From Rufibacter immobilis (lineage in GTDB: Bacteria > Bacteroidota > Bacteroidia > Cytophagales > Hymenobacteraceae), in the NCBI RefSeq assembly GCF_003721565.1, contig NZ_RJJE01000001.1, positions 496,001-560,000 of the forward strand: DNA of 64,000 nucleotides. The letters run 5' to 3'. Below, piece after piece: positions 19,641-28,559 of the stretch (the stretch's first letter is position 1; every line of letters begins with the position of its first letter). The position numbers and the translations under genes were made by a program. The notes beneath the pieces are model-generated. The model was not told the DNA's origin and searched no databases. It saw only the letters and a program-made list of their open reading frames with translations.

Positions 19641-19677
19641 CAAAACGGGTGAGGTCTGGGAGATCTCGCCCGTTTTG
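19641..19677 (+). terminator. Hairpin terminator after aspS
   Basis: CAAAACGGGTGAG and CTCGCCCGTTTTG enclose an 11-nt loop. It starts 30 nt after the aspS stop and is followed directly by a palindromic repeat. Confidence 0.8.
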
Positions 19678-19678
19678 C

Positions 19679-19714
19679 GTTTTTGGCCTGTTTTGTGAAA
19701 AGTAGGCCAAAAAC
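19679..19714. repeat. 36-nt palindromic repeat, GTTTTTGGCC subfamily
   Basis: GTTTTTGGCCTGTTTTG on the left and right arm ending TAGGCCAAAAAC. It has the same length and centre as the main family, but the arm sequence TTTGGCC/GGCCAAA replaces TTAGGGGC/GCCCCTAA, with both arms changed together. Confidence 0.75.
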
Positions 19715-19789
19715 GTAAAACGGCACAGAGACGCTCGCAGGTCCTCAGGACGATCCGAGGTCTTTTGGACATGAATAGTAGAAGAAACT

Positions 19790-19914
19790 GGCGCGAGTCT
19801 GTAGACTCGTGCCGATGGATTTGTGGAATCTCCAGACTCCATTTTACGTGTTGCTGATGGTTCCTGGCGAGTCTGGAGACTCGCATCATCCCGTGTCACG
19901 AGACTTTAGTCTCG
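19790..19914. repeat. Cluster of three short gagtct/agactc palindromes
   Basis: Three short inverted repeats with a 2-nt centre: GGCGCGAGTCTGTAGACTCG (from 19790), GCGAGTCTGGAGACTCGC (19867-19884) and CGAGACTTTAGTCTCG (19899-19914). They share a GAGTCT/AGACTC or GAGACT/AGTCTC core and may form hairpins. No open frame is present here. Confidence 0.65.
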
Positions 19915-20046
19915 CGACAGCGTGGAACATAGGGGCAGCGTGGAATATATAAGTGTATAGAGAAATGGGCAGGTTCTTTGAAACCAGAAAATCAAGTGCT
20001 GACCTCGTAGCCTCCGGAGGTCCTGCGAGCGTCTGTGGCAAAAGCC

Positions 20047-20082
20047 GTTTTTGGCCTACTTTTCCCAAAACAGCCCGAAAAC
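20047..20082. repeat. 36-nt palindromic repeat, GTTTTTGGCC subfamily
   Basis: GTTTTTGGCCTACTTTTCC on the left and right arm CAGCCCGAAAAC. With the copy at 19679-19714 it brackets the aspS-hydrolase spacer. The right arm is intermediate between the two subfamilies. Confidence 0.7.
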
Positions 20083-20244
20083 GGAACAGTCCGACTTCCC
20101 CTTTCCAACAGCCACCACCAGCAAATAACCCCTTCACCGTTCACCCTTTGCAATTACCGCTCATCATATTTTGCTTCGCTGGCGAGGCTTTAGGCTGCAC
20201 CTTTGGGTCAATCAATCGCACAAACCTTTAATCATTCTACCGCC
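20083..20244. other. Leader before the hydrolase-kinase-regulator operon
   Basis: Together with 19611-20046 this forms a 634-nt spacer made almost wholly of repeats. CACCTTTG at about 20199 is a one-mismatch -7 box, about 40 nt before the ATG. No gene seen. Confidence 0.4.
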
Positions 20245-21111
20245 ATGAAAACAAAAGTTACTTCCCTCCTTCTTCTGCTGGTATGCCTCGTGTGGAGCGC
20301 ACAGGCCAAAGCACCTTCTTTCAATGTAGTGAAAACCGGCAAAGGCCCTGCCATGATCTTCATTCCGGGCTTGAACTCGGCCGGCGAGGTTTGGGATGAA
20401 ACCGTGAAGCATTACCAGAAAAACTACACCTGCTACGTACTCACGCTACCCGGTTTTGCGGGCCAGCCCGCGGTGAAAACAGAGCATTTCCTGAACAGCG
20501 TGCGGGATGAAATCATTGCCTACGTGCAGGAGAACAAGCTCAAGAAACCGGTGCTGGTGGGCCACAGCCTGGGAGGCTACCTCACGTTGGCCTTGAATGT
20601 AAAAGCACCAGAGCTATTTGGGAAGACGGTAGTGGTAGATGGCTTGCCGTACATAGGTGCCGTCCAGAACCCGGCCGCCACCGCGGAGAGCATTAAGCCC
20701 ATGGCCGACCAGATAAGAAACTCCATGAAACAGATGAACCCGGATGCCCAGAAACAGCAGGAAGCCAGCTTTGGCGTGACCATGGCCAATGATTCTGCGC
20801 ACATCAAGAAAATCATTGAATGGGGCAGAAAATCTGATTACAATACCACCAGCCAGGCCATGTATGAGATGTACTTCTCTGATTTGCGCCAAGACATAGC
20901 CGCCATTAAAGCCCCTGTCTTAGTGCTGGGTGCCTGGTACGGGTACAAAGATTTTGGGATCACCAAAGACATCACCACTAATATGTATAAAGCGCAATTC
21001 GCTAAATTGCCTACCGCCGAAGTCAAAGTAGCCGATACCGCCAGGCACTTCATCATGTATGATGAGCCTGCCTGGATGCTGGCCCAGATGGACGCTTTCC
21101 TGAAGAAATAA
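20245..21111 (+). CDS. Secreted alpha/beta-hydrolase
   Basis: The ATG at 20245 gives 288 residues with a signal peptide (MKTKVTSLLLLLVCLVWSAQA); an upstream in-frame ATG at 20203 would bury that signal and is rejected. The fold is canonical: oxyanion-loop FIPGLNSAGEVW, nucleophile elbow VGHSLGGY with Ser108, and the catalytic histidine in DTARHFIMYDEP near the C-terminus. A helical cap spans about residues 135-215. Substrate unknown; esterase, lipase or peptidase are all possible. It is 20 nt upstream of a sensor kinase and response regulator, so it is probably co-transcribed and may belong to the regulated response. Confidence 0.85.
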   Translation: MKTKVTSLLLLLVCLVWSAQAKAPSFNVVKTGKGPAMIFIPGLNSAGEVWDETVKHYQKNYTCYVLTLPGFAGQPAVKTEHFLNSVRDEIIAYVQENKLKKPVLVGHSLGGYLTLALNVKAPELFGKTVVVDGLPYIGAVQNPAATAESIKPMADQIRNSMKQMNPDAQKQQEASFGVTMANDSAHIKKIIEWGRKSDYNTTSQAMYEMYFSDLRQDIAAIKAPVLVLGAWYGYKDFGITKDITTNMYKAQFAKLPTAEVKVADTARHFIMYDEPAWMLAQMDAFLKK

Positions 21112-21131
21112 TCGCCAGCCTAATCAACTCC

Positions 21132-22190
21132 ATGACTGCCACCCGTCATCATAAATGGTATTGGGTCTGCCAAGCAATTGGCTGGACCTTTTACCTGTTT
21201 ATTGGGCTCCTGATGAGCTTCCTGTGGTTTAAAAAGCAGCAAGGCATGTACAGCGTACAGTTTGTGGGCACGGGTATTTTTCTGGTGCTCACGCATCTGC
21301 AACGGCATTTCAGCCACCGGTACCGTTGGATAGATTTGCCCATCGGGAAATTGGTGCTGCTGGTGCTAGCGTATAATGCGGCGGCGTCTATGGTCTGCCA
21401 AGTGCTGGTGAGCGTGTTTATGCTGAGCATTGGCCTGTTCACCTGGCAGGAATACAGCTTTGGGTACCTAGTCATGTATTCGGCCAACGGCCTGGTGATT
21501 TTGAGTTTCTGGTCTACCCTTTACTTTGCGTTTCAGGCCGTGCAGCGGTGGAAGCAGAAAGAAGTAGAGGCCTACAAACTCCAGCTGTCTTTGCGCGAGG
21601 CAGAATTGCAGGCCATTCGGTCGCAGCTAAACCCGCACTTTCTGTTCAACAGCCTCAACAATATACGGTCTTTGGTGCTGGTTGACCAGAACAAGGCCCG
21701 GGAGATGATCACCAGGCTTTCCGCGATGATGCGCTACGTGATTGGCTACAACCGCAATAATCTGGTGAGCGTAGCCGAAGAGCTGGAGTTTCTAGACAAC
21801 TACGTGGCCCTGGAAAAGATCCATTTTGAGGACAAGCTGCAATTCTCTGCCCAGGTAGACACAGAAGCAAAAAAAGCCGCCATTCCGCCGTTGGGTATAC
21901 AGCTCCTGGTAGAAAACGCCATCAAGCACGGCATTGGGACCAAATTGGAGGGAGGCAGAATCCATCTTTCCCTGCACCGGCAGAACGGGCATTTGCAGGT
22001 ACAGGTAGAGAATACCGGTACCTTGGCCACTGCTTCTTCCTCTAAAGGTATTGGCATAGAACGGCTGCTGGAGCGGGTGAGCCACTCCCTGGAACAGAAA
22101 GGAGCCTTTGCCTTAGCCCAAACCTCAGAACACCTTGTGACCGCCACCCTCACGCTGCCTTACAGAGAATATGAGAATCTGCATCATTGA
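21132..22190 (+). CDS. LytS/YehU-type sensor histidine kinase
   Basis: 352 residues with four N-terminal membrane helices (about 12-32, 38-58, 70-95, 105-130). A short coiled coil (YKLQLSLREAELQAIRSQ) leads to the His_kinase domain with phospho-acceptor His169 in LNPHFLFNSLNNIRSL. The C-terminal ATPase has LLVENAIKHG and GIGIERLLERV. The usual long HisKA helix is absent, as in the LytS class. It ends 20 nt inside the response-regulator gene, so translation of the pair is coupled. The signal is unknown. Confidence 0.92.
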   Translation: MTATRHHKWYWVCQAIGWTFYLFIGLLMSFLWFKKQQGMYSVQFVGTGIFLVLTHLQRHFSHRYRWIDLPIGKLVLLVLAYNAAASMVCQVLVSVFMLSIGLFTWQEYSFGYLVMYSANGLVILSFWSTLYFAFQAVQRWKQKEVEAYKLQLSLREAELQAIRSQLNPHFLFNSLNNIRSLVLVDQNKAREMITRLSAMMRYVIGYNRNNLVSVAEELEFLDNYVALEKIHFEDKLQFSAQVDTEAKKAAIPPLGIQLLVENAIKHGIGTKLEGGRIHLSLHRQNGHLQVQVENTGTLATASSSKGIGIERLLERVSHSLEQKGAFALAQTSEHLVTATLTLPYREYENLHH

Positions 22191-22887
22191 AGACTCCCGA
22201 CTGGCCCGCCTGGAGCTGAAGCACCTCTTAACCAAATTTCCGGACTTGGAACTCATCGGCGAAGCCGAAAACGCCGAAGAGGGCATACCGCTGATAGAAG
22301 AGCACCGTCCTGACTTGCTGTTCCTGGACATTCACCTGCCCCAGAAAAACGGTTTTGAGTTGCTGGCAGCGCTAGACTACACACCGCAAGTCATCTTCAC
22401 CACCGCCTATGACCAGTATGCTTTAAAGGCCTTTGAGCGGAATGCGCTGGATTACCTCATGAAGCCTATTGAGGAAAGTCGCCTGCGCCAAGCCGTGGAG
22501 AAAGCCCTGGCCAAACAGGAGACTACCAAACCTGCCTCGGCTCCTAGCCTGTTAAGCGAGGAAGACCGCGTGTTTGTGAAAGACGGAGAACGTTGCTGGT
22601 TTGTGGCTTTGAGACAGGTGCGCATGATAGAATCTAACGGCAACTACGCGTTCCTGTACTTTGACCAGGAGCGCCCCTGCATCCTGAAGTCCCTGAACTA
22701 CCTGGAGACCCGCCTGGACCCGAAGGTGTTCTTCCGGGCCAACCGCCAGCAGATCATCAACGTGAACCACATAGCGCAGATCAACCCTTGGTTCAGCGGC
22801 AGCATCAAGATCCAGCTCAGAGGCGGCGAGGAAGTGGAAGTAAGCCGAAGGCAAACGCAAATCTTCAAGGAGCTCATGAGTCTGTAA
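22171..22887 (+). CDS. LytTR-family response regulator
   Basis: 238 residues. The receiver domain (1-120) has acidic residues Glu7-Asp8, phospho-acceptor Asp53 in LLFLDIHLPQKNG and the conserved Lys98 in YLMKPIEE. The LytTR DNA-binding domain (about 133-238) shows VRMIESNGNYAFLYF, LNYLETRLDPKVFFRANRQQIINV and VSRRQTQIFKEL. It overlaps the kinase gene by 20 nt and is the certain partner. LytTR proteins usually bind paired direct repeats upstream of target promoters; no such pair was recognised in this window. A palindromic repeat starts 4 nt after its stop. Confidence 0.94.
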   Translation: MRICIIEDSRLARLELKHLLTKFPDLELIGEAENAEEGIPLIEEHRPDLLFLDIHLPQKNGFELLAALDYTPQVIFTTAYDQYALKAFERNALDYLMKPIEESRLRQAVEKALAKQETTKPASAPSLLSEEDRVFVKDGERCWFVALRQVRMIESNGNYAFLYFDQERPCILKSLNYLETRLDPKVFFRANRQQIINVNHIAQINPWFSGSIKIQLRGGEEVEVSRRQTQIFKELMSL

Positions 22888-22890
22888 TGC

Positions 22891-22926
22891 GTTTAGGGGC
22901 CGTTTTTCAAAAAACAGCCCCTAAAC
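22891..22926. repeat. 36-nt palindromic repeat directly after the response-regulator stop
   Basis: GTTTAGGGGCCGTTTTTC on the left and right arm CAGCCCCTAAAC; tgc/gca pair outside. It starts 4 nt after the stop codon, so it probably terminates the operon or lies in its 3' end. Confidence 0.88.
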
Positions 22927-22988
22927 GCAGAATTATATACTGACCAGCAGAGAGCCTCCGCTCACCCATGACTCTAGCTGCCCATCTG

Positions 22989-23023
22989 GTTTAAGCCTGA
23001 TTTTGGAAAAATAGCCCCTAAAC
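22989..23023. repeat. Palindromic repeat, 35 nt, near the nuoN end
   Basis: GTTTAAGCCTGATTTTGG on the left and AAAAATAGCCCCTAAAC on the right. The left arm is degenerate. It is immediately beside the nuoN-side terminator. Confidence 0.65.
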
Positions 23024-23025
23024 GC

Positions 23026-23063
23026 AAAACAGAAGAGGCACCCTTGGGTGCCTCTTCTGTTTT
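23026..23063. terminator. Terminator at the end of the nuo operon
   Basis: Stem AAAACAGAAGAGGCACC with its exact complement and a short CTTG loop, flanked by A- and T-runs. It lies just beyond the nuoN stop and also ends rightward transcripts from the LytTR operon. Confidence 0.9.
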
Positions 23064-23081
23064 ATAGGATGTAGTATACGT

Positions 23082-24458
23082 TTACAGCAAGTTGCTGAAC
23101 AGACCAGGCATTACACCCATCAGCACCGTGAGCACCACCAGGGAGATCAACGTAAAGGTTGCCAGTGGATCAACAGAGATACGGTCTCCGGCTGGTTCTT
23201 TCATGTACATAGCAATGATCACTCTGAAGTAGTAGTAGATACCAACAGCAGACATAAGCACCGCAACTACAATCAGCCACAGCAGGTCTTTCTCCAGCGC
23301 CGCTGAGAACAGGAACAGTTTCCCGAAGAATCCTCCGGTTAACGGAATACCCGCCAAAGACAGCATGGCCACCGTCATGGCAAAGGCCAGCAGCGGGTTG
23401 GTCTTCCCTAAACCATTGAAAGAAGTGTATTCATCAGAACCACGTTCATCGGCTACATATTTTAAAACCCCAAATGCAGCAATGGTCGCTACGCCGTAGG
23501 CCAGGGAGTAAAACAGGATGGCGTTCTCTGAACGATCATTGAAAGAGGTAAGCGCAATCATGAGGTAACCCGCGTGCGAGATGCTTGAATAAGCCAGCAT
23601 CCGTTTCATGCTGGTTTGCGTCACCGCCCCAATGTTGCCTATGATTAGGGTAAGTACGGTGATGGCTACCACCGTTGGGAACCACTGATCATACACGCCC
23701 CCAAAGGCCGCCGACATGAGCTTGTAGAAGGCAGCAATACCCGCCGTTTTCACTACGGTAGACATGTAGCTGGTAAAGACCGTAGGCGTACCTTCATACA
23801 CGTCTGGCGTCCAGAAGTGGAAAGGCGCGGCCCCAATCTTGAAGGTAATACCTACCAGCACCAGCAGTAACCCCATCAGCAGCAAAGGTGCAGTACCCGG
23901 CTCCATTCTGATAGCCGCATCGGCAATATCAGTCAGGTAGAAAGCACCGGTTGCGCCGTACAACAAGGCCACCCCAAACAAGATAATACCTGTAAAAAAC
24001 GAGCCCATGAGGAAGTACTTCATAGAAGCTTCGTTAGACAGGATGTTGCGTTTGTCAGAGCCCGCCATGATGTACATGCTGATAGACATGATTTCAATGC
24101 CCAGGAACAAGACCAGCAGGTTCTCATATGTTACCATCATGATCCCGCCCACCAGCGCGAACAGCAACAGTGAGTAGTACTCCGCCAGGTTGGCATTCTC
24201 ATTGATCACATACCGGCGGGAGAAAGGCAGAATAAATAAGGTGGACAACACCATCACCGCCGTAAAGCCAACGGAGAAGTTGTCGGTGGAAAGCATGTTG
24301 CTGAAATAGCTTTTGGGCTGGTTCCAGTCTAACAAGGTAGCCCCCAGTGCCACTGCCAAGAACAGCAATACCACGGGCATGAGCACTCTTTTGGATTTCA
24401 TGAACCCTACGAATAGGTTCAGGATACCGAATATGGAGAGTAGAATTATGGATGTCAT
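23082..24458 (-). CDS. nuoN: NADH-quinone oxidoreductase subunit N
   Basis: An antiporter-like membrane subunit of complex I, 458 residues and about 14 transmembrane helices. It is one of the three proton-pumping modules of the membrane arm. The proton-antiporter domain is recognised by ISMSISMYIMAG-type helices, KIGAAPFHFWTPDVYEGTP (with the conserved lysine of the broken helix TM7) and LAYSSISHAGYL. It is the last gene of the operon, 37 nt after nuoM, and is followed by the operon terminator. Confidence 0.95.
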   Translation of the reverse strand: MTSIILLSIFGILNLFVGFMKSKRVLMPVVLLFLAVALGATLLDWNQPKSYFSNMLSTDNFSVGFTAVMVLSTLFILPFSRRYVINENANLAEYYSLLLFALVGGIMMVTYENLLVLFLGIEIMSISMYIMAGSDKRNILSNEASMKYFLMGSFFTGIILFGVALLYGATGAFYLTDIADAAIRMEPGTAPLLLMGLLLVLVGITFKIGAAPFHFWTPDVYEGTPTVFTSYMSTVVKTAGIAAFYKLMSAAFGGVYDQWFPTVVAITVLTLIIGNIGAVTQTSMKRMLAYSSISHAGYLMIALTSFNDRSENAILFYSLAYGVATIAAFGVLKYVADERGSDEYTSFNGLGKTNPLLAFAMTVAMLSLAGIPLTGGFFGKLFLFSAALEKDLLWLIVVAVLMSAVGIYYYFRVIIAMYMKEPAGDRISVDPLATFTLISLVVLTVLMGVMPGLFSNLL

Positions 24459-24495
24459 GAGCAGGTAATTTCCTGTGTATGAAAATAGCGTCAGG

Positions 24496-25944
24496 TTAGC
24501 GTTTGATCACGTCCAGCAGTTTCAAAACGGATGGTTCAGAAAGACTCAGGAACGTGTTAGGGTGCAAGCCAATCCAGAAGACCATCACGACCAACGGCAC
24601 CAACACCGCTTTCTCTGTGAAGGTAAGATCGGTGAAACCGCGGGTAATGTCGTTTTGCTCGCCAAACATCACGCGCTGGAACATGCGTAACATGTACACA
24701 GCTCCCAGAATGATGGTGAGACCGGCAATAGCGCCCATCCAGTTGTTGTACTGGTACACGCCCATCAGAAGCAGGAACTCGCCCACAAACCCGTTGGTCA
24801 GCGGCAGCGCCACCGTTCCCAGCAACAGCACCAGAAAGCAAACCGATAGGAATGGCGTGTTCTGTGTAATTCCGCCCATGGCGGCAATCTCACGGGTACC
24901 AATGCGGCTCTGGATAATGTCAATGATGAAGAACATGCCCACTACGTTCACCCCGTGGCTCAGCATCTGCACCATAGCGCCTTGCAAACCGTGCTCGTTC
25001 AAAGTGAACAAACCGGCGGCAATCAACCCCACGTGTGAAACAGAGGAGAATGCCACCAAACGCTTCATGTCCTGCTGACGGATGGCAATGATAGCACCAT
25101 AGATAATCCCGATGATGGCTAGCACCATTACCACCGTAGACCATTGGCTTACGCCTAACGGCACCACCGGCAGTAACCAGCGTAGCACTCCGTATATACC
25201 CATTTTCAGCATGATACCAGACAAGAGCATGGTACCGGCGGCCGGGGCTTCAGAATATGTGTCAGGTTGCCAGGTATGGAAGGGGAATACCGGCATCTTG
25301 ATCGCAAAGGCAATGAACAGGAACCAGAACAACCAGCTTTGGGTACCGGCATCCAATATTAATTGATAGAAAGCTACTTCTTCAGAGCTATGCGCGCCCG
25401 GGGTCTGGAAGTACAGATACACAAATGCGGCCAGCATGAACAGAGACCCGAAAACCGTATAGATAAAGAACTTGAACGTAACACGTACCCGGTTCTCTCC
25501 GCCCCACATCCCGGCAATAAAGTAAATCGGGATGAGGGCTACTTCCCAGAAGAAGTAGAATACAAAGGCATCTAGCGCCGTGAACACACCCACTAGACCG
25601 GTTTGCATGAACAGAATGAGCGCGTAGAAAGAAGAAGGTTTCTCGTAGTTGTGCTTAAACGTAGACAGGATGATCAAGGGCACCAGGAACACGGTCAAAA
25701 GCACCATGAGTAAGCTGATGCCATCCATGCCTACTTTGAACATGATGCCGGCATCGGCAATCCAGGGCTCATTGAGCAGGAATTGGGTACTGGCGTTGGG
25801 GGCAAAGTTGATCCAGGCCCATACTCCCAGCACCAGTTCCACCAAGGCCGCGCCAAACGCGACTTTCTTGGCTCCCTGTCCTTTTACCAACAGTACCAGC
25901 AGTGCGGCCAGTGCCGGCCATAAGATTAATAAAGCGGTTAACAT
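24496..25944 (-). CDS. nuoM: NADH-quinone oxidoreductase subunit M
   Basis: 482 residues, about 14 transmembrane helices, the second antiporter-like pump of complex I. The conserved glutamate of TM5 is in FFWEVALIPIYFIAG. The lysine-containing TM7 segment is FAIKMPVFPFHTWQPDTYSEAP, and VAFSSVSHVGLIAAGL follows. It lies 13 nt after nuoL in the same transcript. Confidence 0.96.
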   Translation of the reverse strand: MLTALLILWPALAALLVLLVKGQGAKKVAFGAALVELVLGVWAWINFAPNASTQFLLNEPWIADAGIMFKVGMDGISLLMVLLTVFLVPLIILSTFKHNYEKPSSFYALILFMQTGLVGVFTALDAFVFYFFWEVALIPIYFIAGMWGGENRVRVTFKFFIYTVFGSLFMLAAFVYLYFQTPGAHSSEEVAFYQLILDAGTQSWLFWFLFIAFAIKMPVFPFHTWQPDTYSEAPAAGTMLLSGIMLKMGIYGVLRWLLPVVPLGVSQWSTVVMVLAIIGIIYGAIIAIRQQDMKRLVAFSSVSHVGLIAAGLFTLNEHGLQGAMVQMLSHGVNVVGMFFIIDIIQSRIGTREIAAMGGITQNTPFLSVCFLVLLLGTVALPLTNGFVGEFLLLMGVYQYNNWMGAIAGLTIILGAVYMLRMFQRVMFGEQNDITRGFTDLTFTEKAVLVPLVVMVFWIGLHPNTFLSLSEPSVLKLLDVIKR

Positions 25945-25957
25945 GTGGTTGGTGGTA

Positions 25958-27913
25958 TCAGATAATAAAGTTCAGCAATAAGATTAACGCGATGCCCAGC
26001 ACCATCAGGAGCAGGTAAGACCCGGTAGCACCGCTCTGCACAAAGCGCAGGGTGCGTCCTCCGCCTAAAGTCACCTTCCCAAACCCATTCACAATTGGGT
26101 CAATGATGCCTTTCTCTACAAAGCGATACAAGCCGGTAGACAAGCCCATCACAGGTTTTACAAACAGGGCGTTGTAGAGTTCGTCCACGTAATATTTGTT
26201 GTACACCAGTTTGTGCAACGGTGACAAGGCAGCCCCTTCCTCGGCGGGAACAGTTCTTTTCTTACCGTAAATCACGTAAGCCAATATGATGGCCACTACT
26301 GCCACCGCCACTGAAACCGCCATGAGGATATACTCTGTCTCATGTGACAGGTGGTGGGCTTCAAAGGCACTTGGCACGGCTCTTCTGGCCAACTCATATA
26401 CCGGCGAAAGGAAGTTGCCCAGCATATGGTTCTCGCTGAAGACTGCTGGTAATCCCATGAACCCGCCAATGGTAGAAAGTATGGCCAGGATAATTAAAGG
26501 AATGGTCATGACGGCCGGAGACTCGTGCAGATGGTGGCGCTGCTCCTCTGTGCCTCTGAAGTTTCCGTAGAAAGCCAGGTACAGCAGACGGAACATGTAG
26601 AACGCCGTCATGAAAGAAGTCAGCAGACCGAAGGCCCACATCACTTTGCTGTGCATGAACACGTGCGCCAGCAACTCGTCTTTAGAGAAGAAACCGGCAA
26701 ACGGCGGAATTCCGGAGATAGCCAGTGTCCCGATCAGGAAGGTCAGGAAGGTAACAGGCAATGCTTTCTTCAGACCACCCATTTTGCGCAAATCCTGCTC
26801 GCCGCTCATGGCGTGAATCACGCTACCAGCCCCCAAGAAAAGAAGCGCTTTAAAGAAAGCGTGCGTGAGAACGTGGAACAGCGAAGACGAATAGGCCATC
26901 ACGCCCAGCGCCAGGAACATATACCCTAACTGGCTCACGGTAGAATAAGCCAATACTTTTTTGATGTCGTTCTGGAAAAGACCAATGGTAGCGGCAAACA
27001 AGGCGGTGGCCAGGCCAACAATAGCTACAACTTCCAGCGTATCTGGAGCCAAGGTGTACAACACGTTGGAACGGATCACCATATAAATACCGGCCGTTAC
27101 CATGGTAGCCGCGTGAATGAGGGCAGAAACCGGAGTTGGACCGGCCATGGCATCTGGTAACCAGGTATATAGCGGCAACTGGGCAGATTTACCCATGGCT
27201 CCCACAAACAGCAGGAGCGTAATGGCAATTACTACCCCATCATTCACCTCGCTCAGTTGAGTGGCTTGGTTGAAGACCTCACCGTAGCTCACGCTACCGT
27301 AGGTGATAAATATTAAGAATATTCCCAGCAGGAAACCTAAGTCCCCAATGCGGTTGATGATAAAGGCCTTCTTGGCAGCGTTGTTGTACGGGGTCACTTT
27401 GTTCCAGAACCCAATGAGCAGGTAAGAGCAAAGCCCTACGCCTTCCCAGCCCACAAACATCATCACGTAGTTGGAGCCCATCACCAGCAGGAGCATGGAG
27501 AACACGAACAGGTTCAGGAATGCGAAGAATTTACCGAAGTTCTCGTCATGGCTCATGTAGCCGGCGGAGTAGATATGAATCACAGATCCTACCCCGGTTA
27601 CCAACAGCAGCATGATGAGCGACAGCTGGTCAATCTGGAACGAGAACGGAATCTTGAGGGAACCTACCGAGATCCAGTTGAAGATGTCAGTAGTGTACGG
27701 GCGGTTGCCGTAGCCTTCAAACCCGAAGAACAGGTACAACGACAACAGGAACGAACCCAGCACGGTGGCACAACCCACCAGTCCCGCCAGCCCTTTCGGC
27801 AATTTCCGATTACCCAGTCCGTTAATCAGAAACCCGATCAGCGGCAGGAGCGGAATCAGCAAACACACCCAGGTCATCTCAGCGTTGTTTGCCGGCAAAA
27901 TAAATTCTTGCAT
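25958..27913 (-). CDS. nuoL: NADH-quinone oxidoreductase subunit L
   Basis: 651 residues, the largest antiporter-like subunit of complex I, at the far end of the membrane arm. Characteristic segments are FVGWEGVGLCSYLLIGFW (conserved glutamate), SAQLPLYTWLPDAMAGPTPVSA (TM7 lysine position and loop) and VLAYSTVSQLGYMF. The C-terminal portion holds the long lateral helix and a last transmembrane helix (LLLMVLGIALILLLNFII). Length is normal. It follows nuoK by 59 nt. Confidence 0.96.
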   Translation of the reverse strand: MQEFILPANNAEMTWVCLLIPLLPLIGFLINGLGNRKLPKGLAGLVGCATVLGSFLLSLYLFFGFEGYGNRPYTTDIFNWISVGSLKIPFSFQIDQLSLIMLLLVTGVGSVIHIYSAGYMSHDENFGKFFAFLNLFVFSMLLLVMGSNYVMMFVGWEGVGLCSYLLIGFWNKVTPYNNAAKKAFIINRIGDLGFLLGIFLIFITYGSVSYGEVFNQATQLSEVNDGVVIAITLLLFVGAMGKSAQLPLYTWLPDAMAGPTPVSALIHAATMVTAGIYMVIRSNVLYTLAPDTLEVVAIVGLATALFAATIGLFQNDIKKVLAYSTVSQLGYMFLALGVMAYSSSLFHVLTHAFFKALLFLGAGSVIHAMSGEQDLRKMGGLKKALPVTFLTFLIGTLAISGIPPFAGFFSKDELLAHVFMHSKVMWAFGLLTSFMTAFYMFRLLYLAFYGNFRGTEEQRHHLHESPAVMTIPLIILAILSTIGGFMGLPAVFSENHMLGNFLSPVYELARRAVPSAFEAHHLSHETEYILMAVSVAVAVVAIILAYVIYGKKRTVPAEEGAALSPLHKLVYNKYYVDELYNALFVKPVMGLSTGLYRFVEKGIIDPIVNGFGKVTLGGGRTLRFVQSGATGSYLLLMVLGIALILLLNFII

Positions 27914-27972
27914 TTGTTAAAGCGTAAATGGAACGGTATTCTTTATAGAATCTAGTAGAGCGGCAAACCGCC

Positions 27973-28302
27973 TTACCACTTCAGTTTGTTCAGGATATTG
28001 ATGTCAGTGGAGCGCACATTGCGGTAAATCATCACAATAATGGCCAAGCCCACGGCTACCTCGGCGGCAGCCACCGCCATGATGAAGAACACAAAGATTT
28101 GCCCGTTAGGATCTGAACGATACGAGGAAAAAGCCGTAAGCAGCAGATTGACGGAGTTGAGCATCAACTCAATGCACATGAAAATAATGATGGCGTTACG
28201 GCGGGTAAGCACCCCAATAATCCCGATACAGAAAAGGGCTGTGCTGAAAAACAGGTAATAGTTCAGCGGGATGGTCCTAATGACCTCAGGAATATCATTC
28301 AT
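27973..28302 (-). CDS. nuoK: NADH-quinone oxidoreductase subunit K
   Basis: 109 residues and three transmembrane helices. The conserved glutamate in CIELMLNSVNLLLTAF contributes to the proton path of complex I. It is separated from nuoJ by 257 nt holding a terminator hairpin, a 36-nt palindrome and a promoter-like site, so it may start a partly independent nuoKLMN transcript. Confidence 0.95.
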   Translation of the reverse strand: MNDIPEVIRTIPLNYYLFFSTALFCIGIIGVLTRRNAIIIFMCIELMLNSVNLLLTAFSSYRSDPNGQIFVFFIMAVAAAEVAVGLAIIVMIYRNVRSTDINILNKLKW

Positions 28303-28351
28303 GATAAATATATTGGTGAAATAAGCGTCTCAGGCACCTGGCAACAGCACC

Positions 28352-28381
28352 CAAAGTTATTCCCATTTTTTGGTAAAACCA
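28352..28381 (-). promoter_or_regulatory. Possible internal promoter for nuoK-nuoN
   Basis: On the minus strand TGG (plus 28379-28381), 19 nt, then TAACTTTG (plus 28352-28359). This is one mismatch from the TTG-N19-TAnnTTTG promoter pattern. The nuoK ATG is 50 nt downstream. Confidence 0.5.
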
Positions 28382-28439
28382 TAGCTAACGGCACCTTCTT
28401 CCCCAGTGCCCCGGCTCCTTATAGCTTTACTGCCTTTGC

Positions 28440-28475
28440 GTTTAGAGGCCGTTTTCTAAAAAAGAGCCCCTAAAC
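28440..28475. repeat. 36-nt palindromic repeat inside the nuo cluster
   Basis: GTTTAGAGGCCGTTTTC on the left and AAAAAAGAGCCCCTAAAC on the right, between nuoJ and nuoK. Confidence 0.85.
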
Positions 28476-28511
28476 GGATGTAGACAAGGCGTGCCTTCTG
28501 GAACCGGCAAT

Positions 28512-28540
28512 AAAAAAGGACAACAGTGAAGCTGTCCTTT
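28512..28540 (-). terminator. Intrinsic terminator downstream of nuoJ
   Basis: Read on the minus strand: AAAGGACA, loop of about 10 nt, TGTCCTTT, then a further T-run (TTTTTTATT). It starts 19 nt after the nuoJ stop and would stop or attenuate transcripts entering nuoK. Confidence 0.65.
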
Positions 28541-28559
28541 CCAGCCCCTTTGCAGGAGC

